From Sulfurospirillum sp. UBA6810 (GTDB lineage: Bacteria; Campylobacterota; Campylobacteria; Campylobacterales; Sulfurospirillaceae), in the NCBI GenBank assembly GCA_002469305.1, contig DKEY01000157.1:1058-11507 (forward strand): a stretch of 10,450 bases of DNA. The letters run 5' to 3'. The translations under genes and the position numbers were made by a program. Numbering within the stretch: the stretch's first letter is position 1; each line of letters begins with the position of its first letter. The notes beneath the pieces are model-generated. The model saw nothing but the letters and a program-made list of their open reading frames with translations, was not told the DNA's origin and made no database searches. This document shows, piece after piece, positions 1 to 7,625 of this stretch.

Positions 1-608
1 ATGAGATGTTTTGCAGCCAGTGTACTCATCTCACCAGCTCCAACTACGATAGATGTTACACCATCTAAACAACCCAATAAATCTTTTGCTTTTGATACAG
101 CAACGCTTGAAACTGAGATTGGATTTTTTGAGATATCTGTACTCGCTCTTACATTTGCAGCACATCTAAAAGTGTGATGCATTGCCCGACCGAGTTTTTG
201 TCCACAGAAACCTTTTTCAACAGAAAATCTAAAAGCATCTTTTAATTGTCCAACGATTTGTGTTTCGCCTATAACTAAACTATCAAGTGAAGAAGCAACG
301 GAAAAAAGATGGTGTATAGCACCATTGTCTTCATAGATATCCCCTCTTCCCTCTAAATCTTCTTTGGGAACATTGGAAACTTCTGAGAGTTTTTCAAATA
401 CAAAATCAATAGCTTTTTCTGTATTGCTCACGCTACAAATAATTTCAACCCTGTTACAAGTAGAAAGGAGAATAATTTCATTGATGTGTTCAAAATTTTG
501 AAGGATACTGATATATCCAAGCTTTTTATCTTCATTTGAAAATGACAATTTTTCTCTAATTTGTATGTCTGTATTTTTATGTGTAAAACTGATAGTTAAG
601 TAGTGCAT
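1..608 (-). CDS. hemA: Glutamyl-tRNA reductase HemA (3' part missing at window edge)
   Basis: Reduces glutamyl-tRNA(Glu) to glutamate-1-semialdehyde, the first committed step of C5-pathway tetrapyrrole (heme) synthesis in the cytosol. Translating the minus strand from the ATG at 608 gives about 202 residues beginning MHYLTISFTHKNTDIQIREK, with no stop before the window edge. The catalytic-cysteine motif STCNRVE lies near residue 50. Further on are the family blocks ASSLDSLVIGETQIVGQLK, an H-FR-A-VR segment, ISVSSVAVSKA, and the start of the NADPH-binding glycine-rich turn (VVGAGEMS). The family is usually about 420-440 residues, so roughly half is visible. The start overlaps the stop of the polyprenyl synthase gene by one base (TAATG), so translation is probably coupled. 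In Helicobacter and Campylobacter the same order continues into proS, which I would expect further left. Confidence 0.96.
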   Translation of the reverse strand, partial: MHYLTISFTHKNTDIQIREKLSFSNEDKKLGYISILQNFEHINEIILLSTCNRVEIICSVSNTEKAIDFVFEKLSEVSNVPKEDLEGRGDIYEDNGAIHHLFSVASSLDSLVIGETQIVGQLKDAFRFSVEKGFCGQKLGRAMHHTFRCAANVRASTDISKNPISVSSVAVSKAKDLLGCLDGVTSIVVGAGEMSTLAAKHL

Positions 609-1504
609 TAAAATTCCCTTACTATCATCTCTTTTATAATTTTTTCTAAATCAGGAGAGTTTTCGTTCTCAATCATTCTTAGTGCTTCATATCCAAGTTT
701 TTGCGCATACTCGATAGAGCGTTCAACTGCTTTTGTTTCAGCCATCTTTTGTTTTATCCAACTCTCTTCGTCTTTGCTCAAATCTTTTTTAAATAAACTT
801 AAAAGTTTGCTTTTATCTGTGGCATTTATGTCATTGTACATGTAAAGATAAGGAAGGGTTGTTTTTCCTTCTTTGAAGTCATTTAGTGCTGGTTTACCTA
901 GTACTTCACTAGATTGTGTTATATCTAAAACATCATCTATGATTTGAAAAGCAAGTCCTAAGTTCTTTCCATAGACAGAGTACTTTGCAACATCTTTTTT
1001 CGCTAAAAATGCAGCACAAAATGCAGCAGATTCGATTAGAGAAGCTGTCTTTTTATATATCATATCAAAATACAAATCAAGATCATCATTGAAATCATTT
1101 GCCAATTCTACATCTAAAAGCTCTCCTACTGAGAGTTTAGTAACTGAATTTGCAATAGAGTAAGATACTTCTTGTGGTAGCTTAGTAAGTTCGGCAAAAC
1201 CTTTAGAGTAAAGGATATCTCCTAGCATGATAGCTGTTTTGTTACCAAATATAGCATTGATAGAATCAACACCTCTTCTTGTAAGCGCATCATCAATAAC
1301 ATCATCATGGAGTAAACTTGCTGCATGAATAAGTTCAACTATGGAAGCTAGATTTATAGCTTCTTGCGTCTCCCCTGCTATTTTCATTATAAGTTTAGCT
1401 CTTAATCTTTTACCTTTAGGAACTTTCTCAAAAAGTTCCAAACTTTTAGAATCTGCAATAGACTCTATATGCTTTTTCATTAATAATTCAACTTGTTCTA
1501 ACAC
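608..1504 (-). CDS. Polyprenyl diphosphate synthase, probably long-chain (octaprenyl type)
   Basis: Trans-isoprenyl diphosphate synthase that condenses isopentenyl diphosphate with an allylic primer, probably to make the side chain of menaquinone. The 298-residue product has the first aspartate-rich motif at residues 67-71 (LLHDDVID, followed by the RRG signature) and the second at 190-194 (FQIIDDVLD). Small residues (Ala, Ser) lie four and five positions before the first motif, where short-chain enzymes carry bulky aromatic residues. This favours a long-chain product, in line with the H. pylori neighbour homologue HP0240, known as an octaprenyl synthase. The chosen start is a GTG at 1504, eight bases after the TAG of the upstream gene. 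An ATG eight codons later (1480) has no better ribosome-binding site. The last base overlaps the hemA start, placing quinone and heme synthesis in one operon. Confidence 0.93.
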   Translation of the reverse strand: MLEQVELLMKKHIESIADSKSLELFEKVPKGKRLRAKLIMKIAGETQEAINLASIVELIHAASLLHDDVIDDALTRRGVDSINAIFGNKTAIMLGDILYSKGFAELTKLPQEVSYSIANSVTKLSVGELLDVELANDFNDDLDLYFDMIYKKTASLIESAAFCAAFLAKKDVAKYSVYGKNLGLAFQIIDDVLDITQSSEVLGKPALNDFKEGKTTLPYLYMYNDINATDKSKLLSLFKKDLSKDEESWIKQKMAETKAVERSIEYAQKLGYEALRMIENENSPDLEKIIKEMIVREF

Positions 1505-1512
1505 ATATAACC

Positions 1513-1962
1513 CTATTTATCTTTTGGTGTATTAAAATCAACCAAAATTCTTTTTTTATTGTCTTTTATAAATATATCAAAATCAACCTCATTTTTGCTT
1601 TGATTTATATCTGATAATACCAATAAAAGATAGCTTTTATCATTTAATTCATCTGGTCCATCTGGTAGCAGTGGCAAAAGAACTCTATCTAAAGAACGTT
1701 TTTTATACATAATGTACTGATGTGGATATCCTTGCTGATTGAGTAAAACTGTCACTCTATCTTTAACTATAAGCGTCCATCTGAAAAAAACCTGACTCTT
1801 ATCAAGTCCTTTTGATTCAGTAGTACTTATAGTTATGTTTGCTATTTCGTCTTTTTTTAGAGTATATCTATGCTGATGATCCCACAGCTTATCCGCAGCT
1901 TTAAGCGATACTACTGTCACACATATAACTAAAAAAAAAGTCGATATCCTCAAAAAAAACAT
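1513..1962 (-). CDS. Small exported protein of unknown function
   Basis: From the ATG at 1962 this encodes about 149 residues starting with a typical Sec signal peptide: MFFLRIS, then a hydrophobic run FFLVICVTVVS ending SLKA before ADKLWDH. Signal peptidase I probably cuts after SLKA, giving a periplasmic protein of about 125 residues. The mature part is rich in beta-prone and charged residues and has no cysteine or enzymatic motif that I recognise. I chose 1962 because it follows the DUF2018 stop by one base (TAAGATG) and places the signal peptide at the N terminus. Starts at 2001 or 1986 would add up to 13 residues and overlap the upstream gene. The equivalent position in Campylobacter (near Cj0540) is also described as an exported protein, but no function can be assigned. 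Confidence 0.8.
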   Translation of the reverse strand: MFFLRISTFFLVICVTVVSLKAADKLWDHQHRYTLKKDEIANITISTTESKGLDKSQVFFRWTLIVKDRVTVLLNQQGYPHQYIMYKKRSLDRVLLPLLPDGPDELNDKSYLLLVLSDINQSKNEVDFDIFIKDNKKRILVDFNTPKDK

Positions 1963-1963
1963 C

Positions 1964-2248
1964 TTACTCGTTTTGCGTAAGAACATCACCAACAGTTGCA
2001 ATAAAAAAATCTGCTTTTCTTATCATGATGTCATCTTGTTTTTCAAACAATATATTCATAATTTCTTGTTCAAAATTTATATCATATTTTTTTGAAATTT
2101 CTTCTAAGAAATACTCATAAGCAACATGTTTTTCTATATGTTTTTCCATAACATCTTCTACAACGCTTTTGTTAGCGTGAAACAATATATCAAAAAATTT
2201 ACTTCTTGGACTTCCAACAAAAAAATCATCTTCATCTATATGTAACAT
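1964..2248 (-). CDS. DUF2018 family protein (HP0242-like)
   Basis: A 94-residue, acidic, mostly helical cytoplasmic protein beginning MLHIDEDDFFVGSPRSKFFDILFHANK and ending with a hydrophobic helix before LTQNE. Length, N-terminal pattern and position fit the DUF2018 family of Campylobacterota. Its H. pylori member HP0242 is known as a small helical homodimer with an intertwined, knot-like topology. The biochemical role is unknown. It is the first gene of the DUF2018 / exported protein / polyprenyl synthase / hemA operon, an order conserved in Helicobacter and Campylobacter. A clear ribosome-binding site (GGGAG) lies six bases before the ATG, and an extended -10 promoter sits about 20 bases upstream of the expected transcript start. 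Confidence 0.87.
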   Translation of the reverse strand: MLHIDEDDFFVGSPRSKFFDILFHANKSVVEDVMEKHIEKHVAYEYFLEEISKKYDINFEQEIMNILFEKQDDIMIRKADFFIATVGDVLTQNE

Positions 2249-2264
2249 AATTACTCCCAGATTT

Positions 2265-2306
2265 AAGAATCAAAGATTATAGCATATCGATACAAAATTG
2301 ATTCTT
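2265..2306 (-). promoter_or_regulatory. Promoter of the DUF2018-hemA operon, flanked by an inverted repeat
   Basis: Read on the minus strand, TGCTATAAT has its -10 hexamer at 2281-2276. It is a perfect TATAAT with the extended TGn motif, placing transcription start near 2270 and leaving a leader of about 20 bases with the GGGAG ribosome-binding site. No good -35 box is present, which is usual for housekeeping promoters in this phylum. The -10 is bracketed by a perfect 9-base inverted repeat, AAGAATCAA (2265-2273) and TTGATTCTT (2298-2306), which could be an operator. Confidence 0.6.
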
Positions 2307-2336
2307 TGATATCAAACATTTCTTTACATGTAAAGA
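2305..2336. promoter_or_regulatory. Two perfect palindromes, candidate operator sites
   Basis: TTTGATATCAAA (2305-2316) is a perfect 12-base palindrome. Five bases further on, TCTTTACATGTAAAGA (2321-2336) is a perfect 16-base palindrome. They lie in the divergent region between the DUF2018 operon and the yedF-like gene. Relative to the minus-strand promoter at 2276-2281 they are centred at roughly -40 and -59, positions used by activators. A dimeric regulator is likely, but its identity is unknown. The first does not have the spacing of an FNR box. Confidence 0.45.
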
Positions 2337-2392
2337 TTTTTGTTACCATAAGAGTAGCACTAAAAAATAAACAAATTATAAAGATAAAAAAA

Positions 2393-2421
2393 TTGCTTTT
2401 TTATCAAATTTTACTTAAAAT
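2393..2421 (+). promoter_or_regulatory. Possible promoter of the yedF-like gene
   Basis: TTGCTT (2393-2398), a 17-base spacer and TAAAAT (2416-2421) form a moderate sigma-70 match, putting transcription start near 2428 and leaving a leader of about 57 bases. The leader contains the palindrome GAGTTAACTC (2454-2463) and a strong GAGGAG ribosome-binding site at 2471-2476. The sequence is very AT-rich, so other starts are possible. Confidence 0.35.
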
Positions 2422-2484
2422 AAAAAATACTTCAACGTTTTTAAGGTGCTCTTGAGTTAACTCTTTTTGTGAGGAGAAAATGTT

Positions 2485-3075
2485 ATGAGAACTATCGACT
2501 GTCGTGATATGGCTGTACCCAAGCCTGTTGTACTTGCAAAAAGTACATTAGAAGAACTTCCAGATGACTGTGCTGTTACCTTTATAGTAAATTGTGATAT
2601 GTCAGAGGATAATATCTTGACGTATGCACAAAATAAGGGTTATTTTATAAAGAAAGAACAAAAAAGAGCTGGTATATTTATAACAATCTCCAAGTCATTT
2701 TCCTGTGAACTTGACTATCACAAAAACAAAGAAAAAAAGATTCAAGACAAAGCTTTGATTCTAACTAGTGACTGTATAGGCAGAGGTGTGTATGGAGATG
2801 AGCTAATGGAAGAGTTTTTAGAATCTCTCCTTTTACAAAAATCACTTCCCTCAAAAATTGTATTTTTAAATCAAGCGGTAAAGCTTACATGTAGTAATCC
2901 AGACAATGAAAACCTACTCACTATTAAAAAGTTAGAGGACAAAGGAGTAAAACTATTGGTTTGCATGAAGTCTCTTAGTGATTTTAAACTTTTTGAGAAA
3001 AATTGTATTGGTGAAACTATAAGTATGTTTGAACTAGCAGAAATTCTTATACACTCTAATACTTCAACTTTATAA
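2485..3075 (+). CDS. yedF: YedF-like selenium/sulfur metabolism protein (TusA-like plus DsrE-like domains)
   Basis: A 196-residue cytosolic protein with the two-domain layout of the YedF family, which tends to co-occur with selenophosphate synthetase and is thought to handle sulfur or selenium. Residues 1-75 form a TusA-like domain that starts MRTIDCRDMAVPKPVV. Residues 85-196 are DsrE-like: ALILTSDCIGRGVYGDELMEEFL near 90-112, KIVFLNQAVKLTC near 124-136, and GVKLLVCMKSLSDF near 154-167. The TusA persulfide-carrying cysteine of the CPxP motif is replaced by Val11 (AVPKP), and the usual CGTC pair of the DsrE part is CMKS (Cys160 kept, second cysteine Ser163), so classical sulfur relay is doubtful. 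Cys6 and Cys96 remain. The start at 2485 lies eight bases after GAGGAG. The gene appears monocistronic, and its sulfur theme fits the metY-cysK unit downstream. Confidence 0.82.
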   Translation: MRTIDCRDMAVPKPVVLAKSTLEELPDDCAVTFIVNCDMSEDNILTYAQNKGYFIKKEQKRAGIFITISKSFSCELDYHKNKEKKIQDKALILTSDCIGRGVYGDELMEEFLESLLLQKSLPSKIVFLNQAVKLTCSNPDNENLLTIKKLEDKGVKLLVCMKSLSDFKLFEKNCIGETISMFELAEILIHSNTSTL

Positions 3076-3354
3076 TCTTTTTTCCCTTCAAATTATAAAA
3101 TATGTATATTTTTGATGCGATAACCTATAAAAATACTTGATTTTAAAAAATATTTTCTATTTTTTTAGTTAAAAACCAAAAAAAACATACAAATACCAAG
3201 TAATTTAGTTTACTTTTGAAATATCTATTTTAAGGGGTTTATTGAACTTATATATAAAATTTTATTCTATTATCTACAATTACACTTGACAAAACTATAT
3301 AAAAAACATATACTTTCACTATATTTATTTTAAATCATTTAAAAAGGAACAAAA
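3076..3354. other. AT-rich intergenic region between yedF-like gene and metY
   Basis: There is no gene in these 279 bases. The part nearest the yedF-like gene has several T and A runs but no convincing hairpin terminator. The right third holds the metY promoter. Confidence 0.6.
3286..3314 (+). promoter_or_regulatory. Sigma-70 promoter of the metY-rrf2-cysK operon
   Basis: TTGACA (3286-3291), an exact 17-base spacer and TATACT (3309-3314) form a near-consensus promoter, unusual in a phylum where -35 boxes are weak. Transcription should start near 3321. The spacer and its surroundings (ACTATAT ... ATATACT) form an imperfect inverted repeat over the core promoter, where the operon's own Rrf2 protein could bind as a repressor. 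The binding is inference. Confidence 0.65.
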
Positions 3355-4617
3355 ATGACACAAGAGACTTTAGCTTTACACCACGGATATGAAAAGAATG
3401 ATTTTGGAACAATGGCTGTTCCTTTATATCAAACTACCGCATATGACTTTGGGAGTGCTGAGCGTGCAGCAAATCTTTTTGCACTTAGAGAGTTAGGACC
3501 AATCTATACAAGATTGAACAATCCTACTACCGAAGTACTTGAATCAAGAATCGCAGCAGTTGAAGGTGGAGAAGCAACACTTGCTACTTCAAGTGGACAA
3601 GCAGCTATCTTTTTTGCAGTAGCTAATCTAGCCGAAGCAGGTGATAATATACTAGTAGCTAGAAAGATATATGGTGGAGCAACTACACTTTTAACACATA
3701 CATTAAAAAGATTTGGCATCACAGCGAAGTGCTTTGATAGTGACAATGCAGATGATTTGGAAGCTTTGATAGATGAAAAAACAAAAGTTATTTACTTTGA
3801 ATCTCTCTCAAATCCACAAATCGCTATACCTAACGTAGAAAAAATAGTTCGAATCGCAAATAAACATAACATAGTCACTGTTTGTGACAATACAGTTGCA
3901 ACACCTATCCTTTTTCAACCACTAAAATTTGGTGTTGATGTTGTTGTTCATAGTGCGAGTAAGTATATAACAGGTCAAGGCTTAGCTATAGGGGGACTTA
4001 TAGTTTCAAGAAATGGTTTGAATGAAAAACTTATCGGAAACCCTCTGTATCCACAGTTTAATGAACCTGATGAGAGTTATCATGGGCTTGTTTATGCTGA
4101 TTTACCTTTTCCTATATATATCCTTCGTGCAAGATTGTCACTTCTAAGAGATATTGGAGCTGTTCCGGCACCTTTTAACTCATGGTTATTGATACAAGGA
4201 TTGGAAACTTTAAGTATCAGGATAAAACAGCATTCGCAAAATGCTTATGAAGTTGCAAAATACTTAAAAGCACATCCAAAAGTGAAAAGTGTTTCTTACC
4301 CAGGTCTTGAAGATGATGCGCAACATGATAAGGCAAAAAGATACTTTAAAGATGCACAAACTTCTGGTCTTTTAAGTTTTGTTGTCGAAGACTTTGAAAC
4401 TGCAAAAAACATACTCAATAACACGAAGTTATTTGCAGTTGTTGTAAATATAGGTGATTCTAAGTCGATTATAACTCACCCTGCTAGTACAACACACCAA
4501 CAACTCTCAACTGAAGAGTTAAATGCAGCTGGAATTCCTGAGGGACTTATAAGATTGAGTATAGGACTAGAAAGTTCTGCTGATTTAATCGCGGATTTAG
4601 AACAAGCGATAGGATAA
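3355..4617 (+). CDS. metY: O-acetylhomoserine sulfhydrylase / aminocarboxypropyltransferase
   Basis: A PLP-dependent cytosolic enzyme of the Cys/Met metabolism family that makes homocysteine (or methionine with methanethiol) from O-acetylhomoserine and sulfide. The product has 420 residues, normal for MetY and longer than MetB/MetC (about 380-400). Diagnostic blocks are HHGYEKNDFGTMAVPLYQTTAYDF at the N terminus, YTRLNNPTTEVLE, a TSSGQAAIFFAVANL segment that grips PLP phosphate, and SASKYITGQG with the PLP-binding lysine at residue 203. The C-terminal THPASTTH and LIRLSIGLE are also typical. A ribosome-binding site (AAGGAA) precedes the ATG. It is the first gene of an operon: its stop is three bases before the Rrf2 gene. 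With cysK it gives direct incorporation of sulfide into both homocysteine and cysteine. Confidence 0.95.
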   Translation: MTQETLALHHGYEKNDFGTMAVPLYQTTAYDFGSAERAANLFALRELGPIYTRLNNPTTEVLESRIAAVEGGEATLATSSGQAAIFFAVANLAEAGDNILVARKIYGGATTLLTHTLKRFGITAKCFDSDNADDLEALIDEKTKVIYFESLSNPQIAIPNVEKIVRIANKHNIVTVCDNTVATPILFQPLKFGVDVVVHSASKYITGQGLAIGGLIVSRNGLNEKLIGNPLYPQFNEPDESYHGLVYADLPFPIYILRARLSLLRDIGAVPAPFNSWLLIQGLETLSIRIKQHSQNAYEVAKYLKAHPKVKSVSYPGLEDDAQHDKAKRYFKDAQTSGLLSFVVEDFETAKNILNNTKLFAVVVNIGDSKSIITHPASTTHQQLSTEELNAAGIPEGLIRLSIGLESSADLIADLEQAIG

Positions 4618-4620
4618 AAG

Positions 4621-5046
4621 ATGGCTTTGATTTCTACAAAAGGCATGTATGGTCTAAGTGCCATGTATGAACTTTTTTTGACAAATCAAGACAAACCTGT
4701 TCAAATAAGGGATATTGCTACCAAAGCAAATATCCCTCAAAACTATCTAGAGCAGATTTTGGTGATACTTAAAAAAGCAGGTTTTGTGAAAAGTATCAGA
4801 GGAATCAATGGTGGATATATGTTAGCAAAAGATCCTGATAGTATAAGTGTAAAAGACATTTTTCTTGCATTAGAGGGAAATGTTGATATAATTGATTCGT
4901 TGACTTCTTATGAAGCACTCAATCTTTTTTATAAAGAAGGGAAAAAAGACCTTTATGGTATCTTGGATATATCTTTGTCTAATTTACATAAAAAGTTTCA
5001 TAAAAGTTCATCAAAACAAATCAACTATACTACATTTGGTTTATAA
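4621..5046 (+). CDS. Rrf2-family transcriptional regulator (CymR-like, cysteine-free)
   Basis: A 141-residue DNA-binding regulator with the Rrf2 N-terminal winged helix: STKGMYGLSAMYEL, then the helix-turn-helix IRDIATKANIPQNYLEQILVILKKAGFVKSIRG and the wing GGYMLAKDP. It contains no cysteine at all, so it cannot bind an Fe-S cluster through the three cysteines used by IscR or NsrR. Together with its place between metY and cysK, this points to a CymR-type regulator of sulfur assimilation; in Bacillus CymR works by binding cysteine synthase CysK. Such a partnership here is inference, though the operon would make the two proteins side by side. An AGGA at 4611-4614 overlapping the end of metY serves as ribosome-binding site and suggests coupling. 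It is likely to autoregulate the promoter before metY. Confidence 0.9.
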   Translation: MALISTKGMYGLSAMYELFLTNQDKPVQIRDIATKANIPQNYLEQILVILKKAGFVKSIRGINGGYMLAKDPDSISVKDIFLALEGNVDIIDSLTSYEALNLFYKEGKKDLYGILDISLSNLHKKFHKSSSKQINYTTFGL

Positions 5047-5057
5047 AGGAGAAAGAA

Positions 5058-5978
5058 ATGAAGTATGCAAACAATGTAAGAGAACTTATAGGCAATACAC
5101 CCTTAGTTAAATTAAATAATATTTCAAATGAAACTGGCGCGACTATACTGGGAAAGTGTGAATTTTTAAATCCTTCACATTCAGTAAAAGATAGAATTGC
5201 CCTCAATATGATAGAAGATGCTTTGCAAAGTGGAAAACTTACTAAAGATAGCGTTGTAATTGAACCAACAAGTGGCAATACCGGTATAGGATTGGCAAGT
5301 GTTTGTGCAAGTTATGGTATAAAGATTATTCTTACTATGCCAAGTTCTATGAGTTTAGAAAGAAGACAACTACTGAGTGCTCTTGGAGCTGAGCTTGTCC
5401 TTACTGAAGCACAATTTGGTATGAAAGGTGCTGTTGAAAAAGCAGAAGAGTTGGCAAAAGAGACACCCAACTCTTTTGTTCCACAACAATTTGCAAATAC
5501 TGCAAACCCTGAAATCCATAGAAAAACAACAGCACTTGAAATCTGGAATGACACAGATGGCAAGATAGATATATTTGTTGCTGCTGTTGGAACTGGCGGA
5601 ACTGTTACTGGGGTAGGAAGTGTTTTAAAAGAAAAAAATCCACATGTAAAAGTATTTGCTGTTGAACCAAATCTTTCACCTGTTCTCTCAGGAGGAAAGC
5701 CAGGTCCACATAAAATACAAGGTATTGGTGCTGGGTTTGTACCAGAGGTTCTGGATACACATGTATATGATGAAGTTATCCAAGTAAGCTATGAAGATGC
5801 TCTTGAAACTTCACGCGCTTTAGCTAAAGAAGAAGGCTTACTGGTGGGTGTATCAGCTGGTGCAAATGTATATGTTGCAAAAGAGTTGGCAAAAAGAGCT
5901 GAATTTAAAGGAAAAACTATCGTAACAATCCTTTGTGATACAGGGGAAAGATACCTAAGCTCAGGACTTTATGCTTAA
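5058..5978 (+). CDS. cysK: Cysteine synthase (O-acetylserine sulfhydrylase)
   Basis: A fold-type II PLP enzyme that makes cysteine from O-acetylserine and sulfide. The 306-residue length is typical. Motifs in order: IGNTPLVKLN (8-20), FLNPSHSVKDR with the PLP lysine at residue 44, PTSGNTGIGLA (substrate loop), QQFANTANPEIH, the glycine-rich phosphate loop GTGGTVTGVG, and GVSAGANVYVAKELA and LCDTGERYLS near the C terminus. The residue two before the SVK triad is His where many CysK proteins have Gly or Ala; I do not assign meaning to this. A strong AAGGAG ribosome-binding site (5046-5051) overlaps the stop of the Rrf2 gene, with 11 bases between the genes, so it is the last gene of the metY-rrf2-cysK operon. 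A hairpin follows. Confidence 0.95.
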   Translation: MKYANNVRELIGNTPLVKLNNISNETGATILGKCEFLNPSHSVKDRIALNMIEDALQSGKLTKDSVVIEPTSGNTGIGLASVCASYGIKIILTMPSSMSLERRQLLSALGAELVLTEAQFGMKGAVEKAEELAKETPNSFVPQQFANTANPEIHRKTTALEIWNDTDGKIDIFVAAVGTGGTVTGVGSVLKEKNPHVKVFAVEPNLSPVLSGGKPGPHKIQGIGAGFVPEVLDTHVYDEVIQVSYEDALETSRALAKEEGLLVGVSAGANVYVAKELAKRAEFKGKTIVTILCDTGERYLSSGLYA

Positions 5979-5986
5979 ATTATAAT

Positions 5987-6018
5987 TGATTATATGCCTA
6001 GCAGTAGGCATATAATCA
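5987..6018. terminator. Strong hairpin between convergent cysK and kefB-like genes
   Basis: A perfect 14-base-pair inverted repeat (5987-6000 with 6005-6018) encloses the 4-base loop GCAG. It lies just after the cysK stop and directly against the stop codon of the antiporter gene coming from the other side. It has no long T run on either strand, so it may act as a bidirectional terminator or as a 3'-end-protecting hairpin. Confidence 0.75.
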
Positions 6019-6020
6019 TA

Positions 6021-7622
6021 TTATTCAAATGCCTCTTTTATCAGAGATTTTGCAACTTCTCTACCTTCATTGACTACATGTTTTACATGTAAGTCTTCAA
6101 TCAACTTTTTCTCCTCATAATCAGCAACTCTGACTACTGTATTAATACGCTTTTTAAAAGATGCTAAAATCTCCAAAATAAGTCTTAATTTTTTTTCATT
6201 ATTGATAGCAACTATAACTGCTCGACAGTTCTCAACATTGGCTTGATGCAAGATACTTTTTCGTGCAGCATTACCAAAAAAGACGGGTTCATTTCTACTT
6301 TCGCCCAATTTTACTAAGTTTATATCATGCTCAATCACTAGATAAGTTATATTCATCTTTTTTAAACGATACACTATCTCTTGTCCTAATTTTCCATAGC
6401 CACATACAACAATATGCCCATGAAATCCAGAAGAGCAAATCATATGTTCACTTTGCATATCTTCTTGTATAAAAAAATCTGCTATATTCTTTATATTTTT
6501 AAGTATAAAAGGTGTCAAAATCATCGAAAATACAACCATAACAATCAAAATTTGATTTATCGTAGCATCAATGAGTGAACTAGAATTTGCAAGCGCAAAT
6601 ACAGCCAAAGAAAACTCTCCAACTTGAGAGATAGACACAGCTGCTTTAAAAGAGATTCTTTTATTTAGATAACTAGCTAAGAGTAAAAAAATAACTCCTA
6701 TTTTTATAACCATCACCAATATCAAAAGCACTATGATTTGAAAAAAGTAGCTTTGTATAATCTGTATATCTATTTGCATACCGATAGTTATAAAAAATAG
6801 GCCTAAAAGTAAATCTCGAAAAGGAACAAGGTCTGCTTCAATTTGATGTTTATACTTTGTTTCTGATATCATCATTCCTGCTATAAAAGCACCCAAAGAG
6901 TAAGTAAATCCAAAAGTATGAGCCAAATAAGAAGCACTGATAACTATTAACAAAACTGAAGCAACAAAAATTTCTTCGGAATCTGATGAAACTACTTTTG
7001 ATAAAAAGTGATTAAGGACATACTTTCCTATTATGTAAAGCAAGCCTAATACGATAAGAGCACTGATGATTGTTTCATAGAGTAAAGAGCTAACAGAGCT
7101 ATTTGTAGAGGAAAAAATATTTATCATCAAGAGTAGTGGAATAACGGCTATATCTTGAAAAAGAAGGATACCAAGCACTTTCCTTCCATAAATAGAGTGT
7201 ATATTTCCATTGTCATTTAAGATTTTGAGAACAATAGCCGTTGAAGATAAAGCCAATGCAAAACCTATGACTATAGCACTTTTTTGTTCAATCTCAAATA
7301 GATACTGAGCTCCTAGAGAAAAAATACCTCCTGTAACCATGACCTGTATGAGTCCATTGAAAAAAACTTCCTTTTTCATGCTCATTAAGTGTTCTATTGA
7401 AAACTCAAGTCCTATGGTAAACATCAAAAAAACTATACCAAATTCAGCTATATGGTGCAAACTATCATTGCTATTTGCTTCATTTAAACCAAAGATATAA
7501 GCTATGATAGTTCCTGTAAAGATATAGCCAATTATAGTTGGTATATGGAACTTTTTCAATACTATATTTAACAGTGTTGCTATTAATGTTGCGCTAAGTA
7601 TAACAACTAATATATTGTCCAT
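6021..7622 (-). CDS. kefB: KefB-type cation:proton antiporter (CPA2) with RCK/TrkA-N domain
   Basis: An inner-membrane monovalent cation:proton antiporter or potassium-efflux protein, 533 residues. Residues 1 to about 380 are a run of hydrophobic helices of the CPA2 exchanger domain, including GLEFSIEHLM, FALALSSTAIVLKIL, FSLGAFIAGMMISETKY and ISQVGEFSLAVFALA. Residues 402-533 form a cytosolic nucleotide-binding domain: GHIVVCGYGKLGQEI with the GxGxxG turn at 408-413, VIEHD with acidic Glu431, and FGNAARKSILHQANV. There is no separate TrkA-C domain. It starts three bases after the hspR stop, so the two genes are co-transcribed, as in Campylobacter where hspR is followed by a gene called kefB. 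The transported ion and any glutathione control cannot be read from the sequence. Confidence 0.9.
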   Translation of the reverse strand: MDNILVVILSATLIATLLNIVLKKFHIPTIIGYIFTGTIIAYIFGLNEANSNDSLHHIAEFGIVFLMFTIGLEFSIEHLMSMKKEVFFNGLIQVMVTGGIFSLGAQYLFEIEQKSAIVIGFALALSSTAIVLKILNDNGNIHSIYGRKVLGILLFQDIAVIPLLLMINIFSSTNSSVSSLLYETIISALIVLGLLYIIGKYVLNHFLSKVVSSDSEEIFVASVLLIVISASYLAHTFGFTYSLGAFIAGMMISETKYKHQIEADLVPFRDLLLGLFFITIGMQIDIQIIQSYFFQIIVLLILVMVIKIGVIFLLLASYLNKRISFKAAVSISQVGEFSLAVFALANSSSLIDATINQILIVMVVFSMILTPFILKNIKNIADFFIQEDMQSEHMICSSGFHGHIVVCGYGKLGQEIVYRLKKMNITYLVIEHDINLVKLGESRNEPVFFGNAARKSILHQANVENCRAVIVAINNEKKLRLILEILASFKKRINTVVRVADYEEKKLIEDLHVKHVVNEGREVAKSLIKEAFE

Positions 7623-7625
7623 ATA

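Noticed and set aside
1341..1535. Plus-strand frame opposite the polyprenyl synthase gene.
   Set aside because: It is antisense to a well-conserved gene, with no ribosome-binding site and no recognisable product. Similar antisense frames at 3504-3746, 4476-4664, 5030-5278, 5312-5563, 6263-6472, 9201-9398 and 9943-10149, and the out-of-frame plus-strand one at 4910-5110, were rejected for the same reason.
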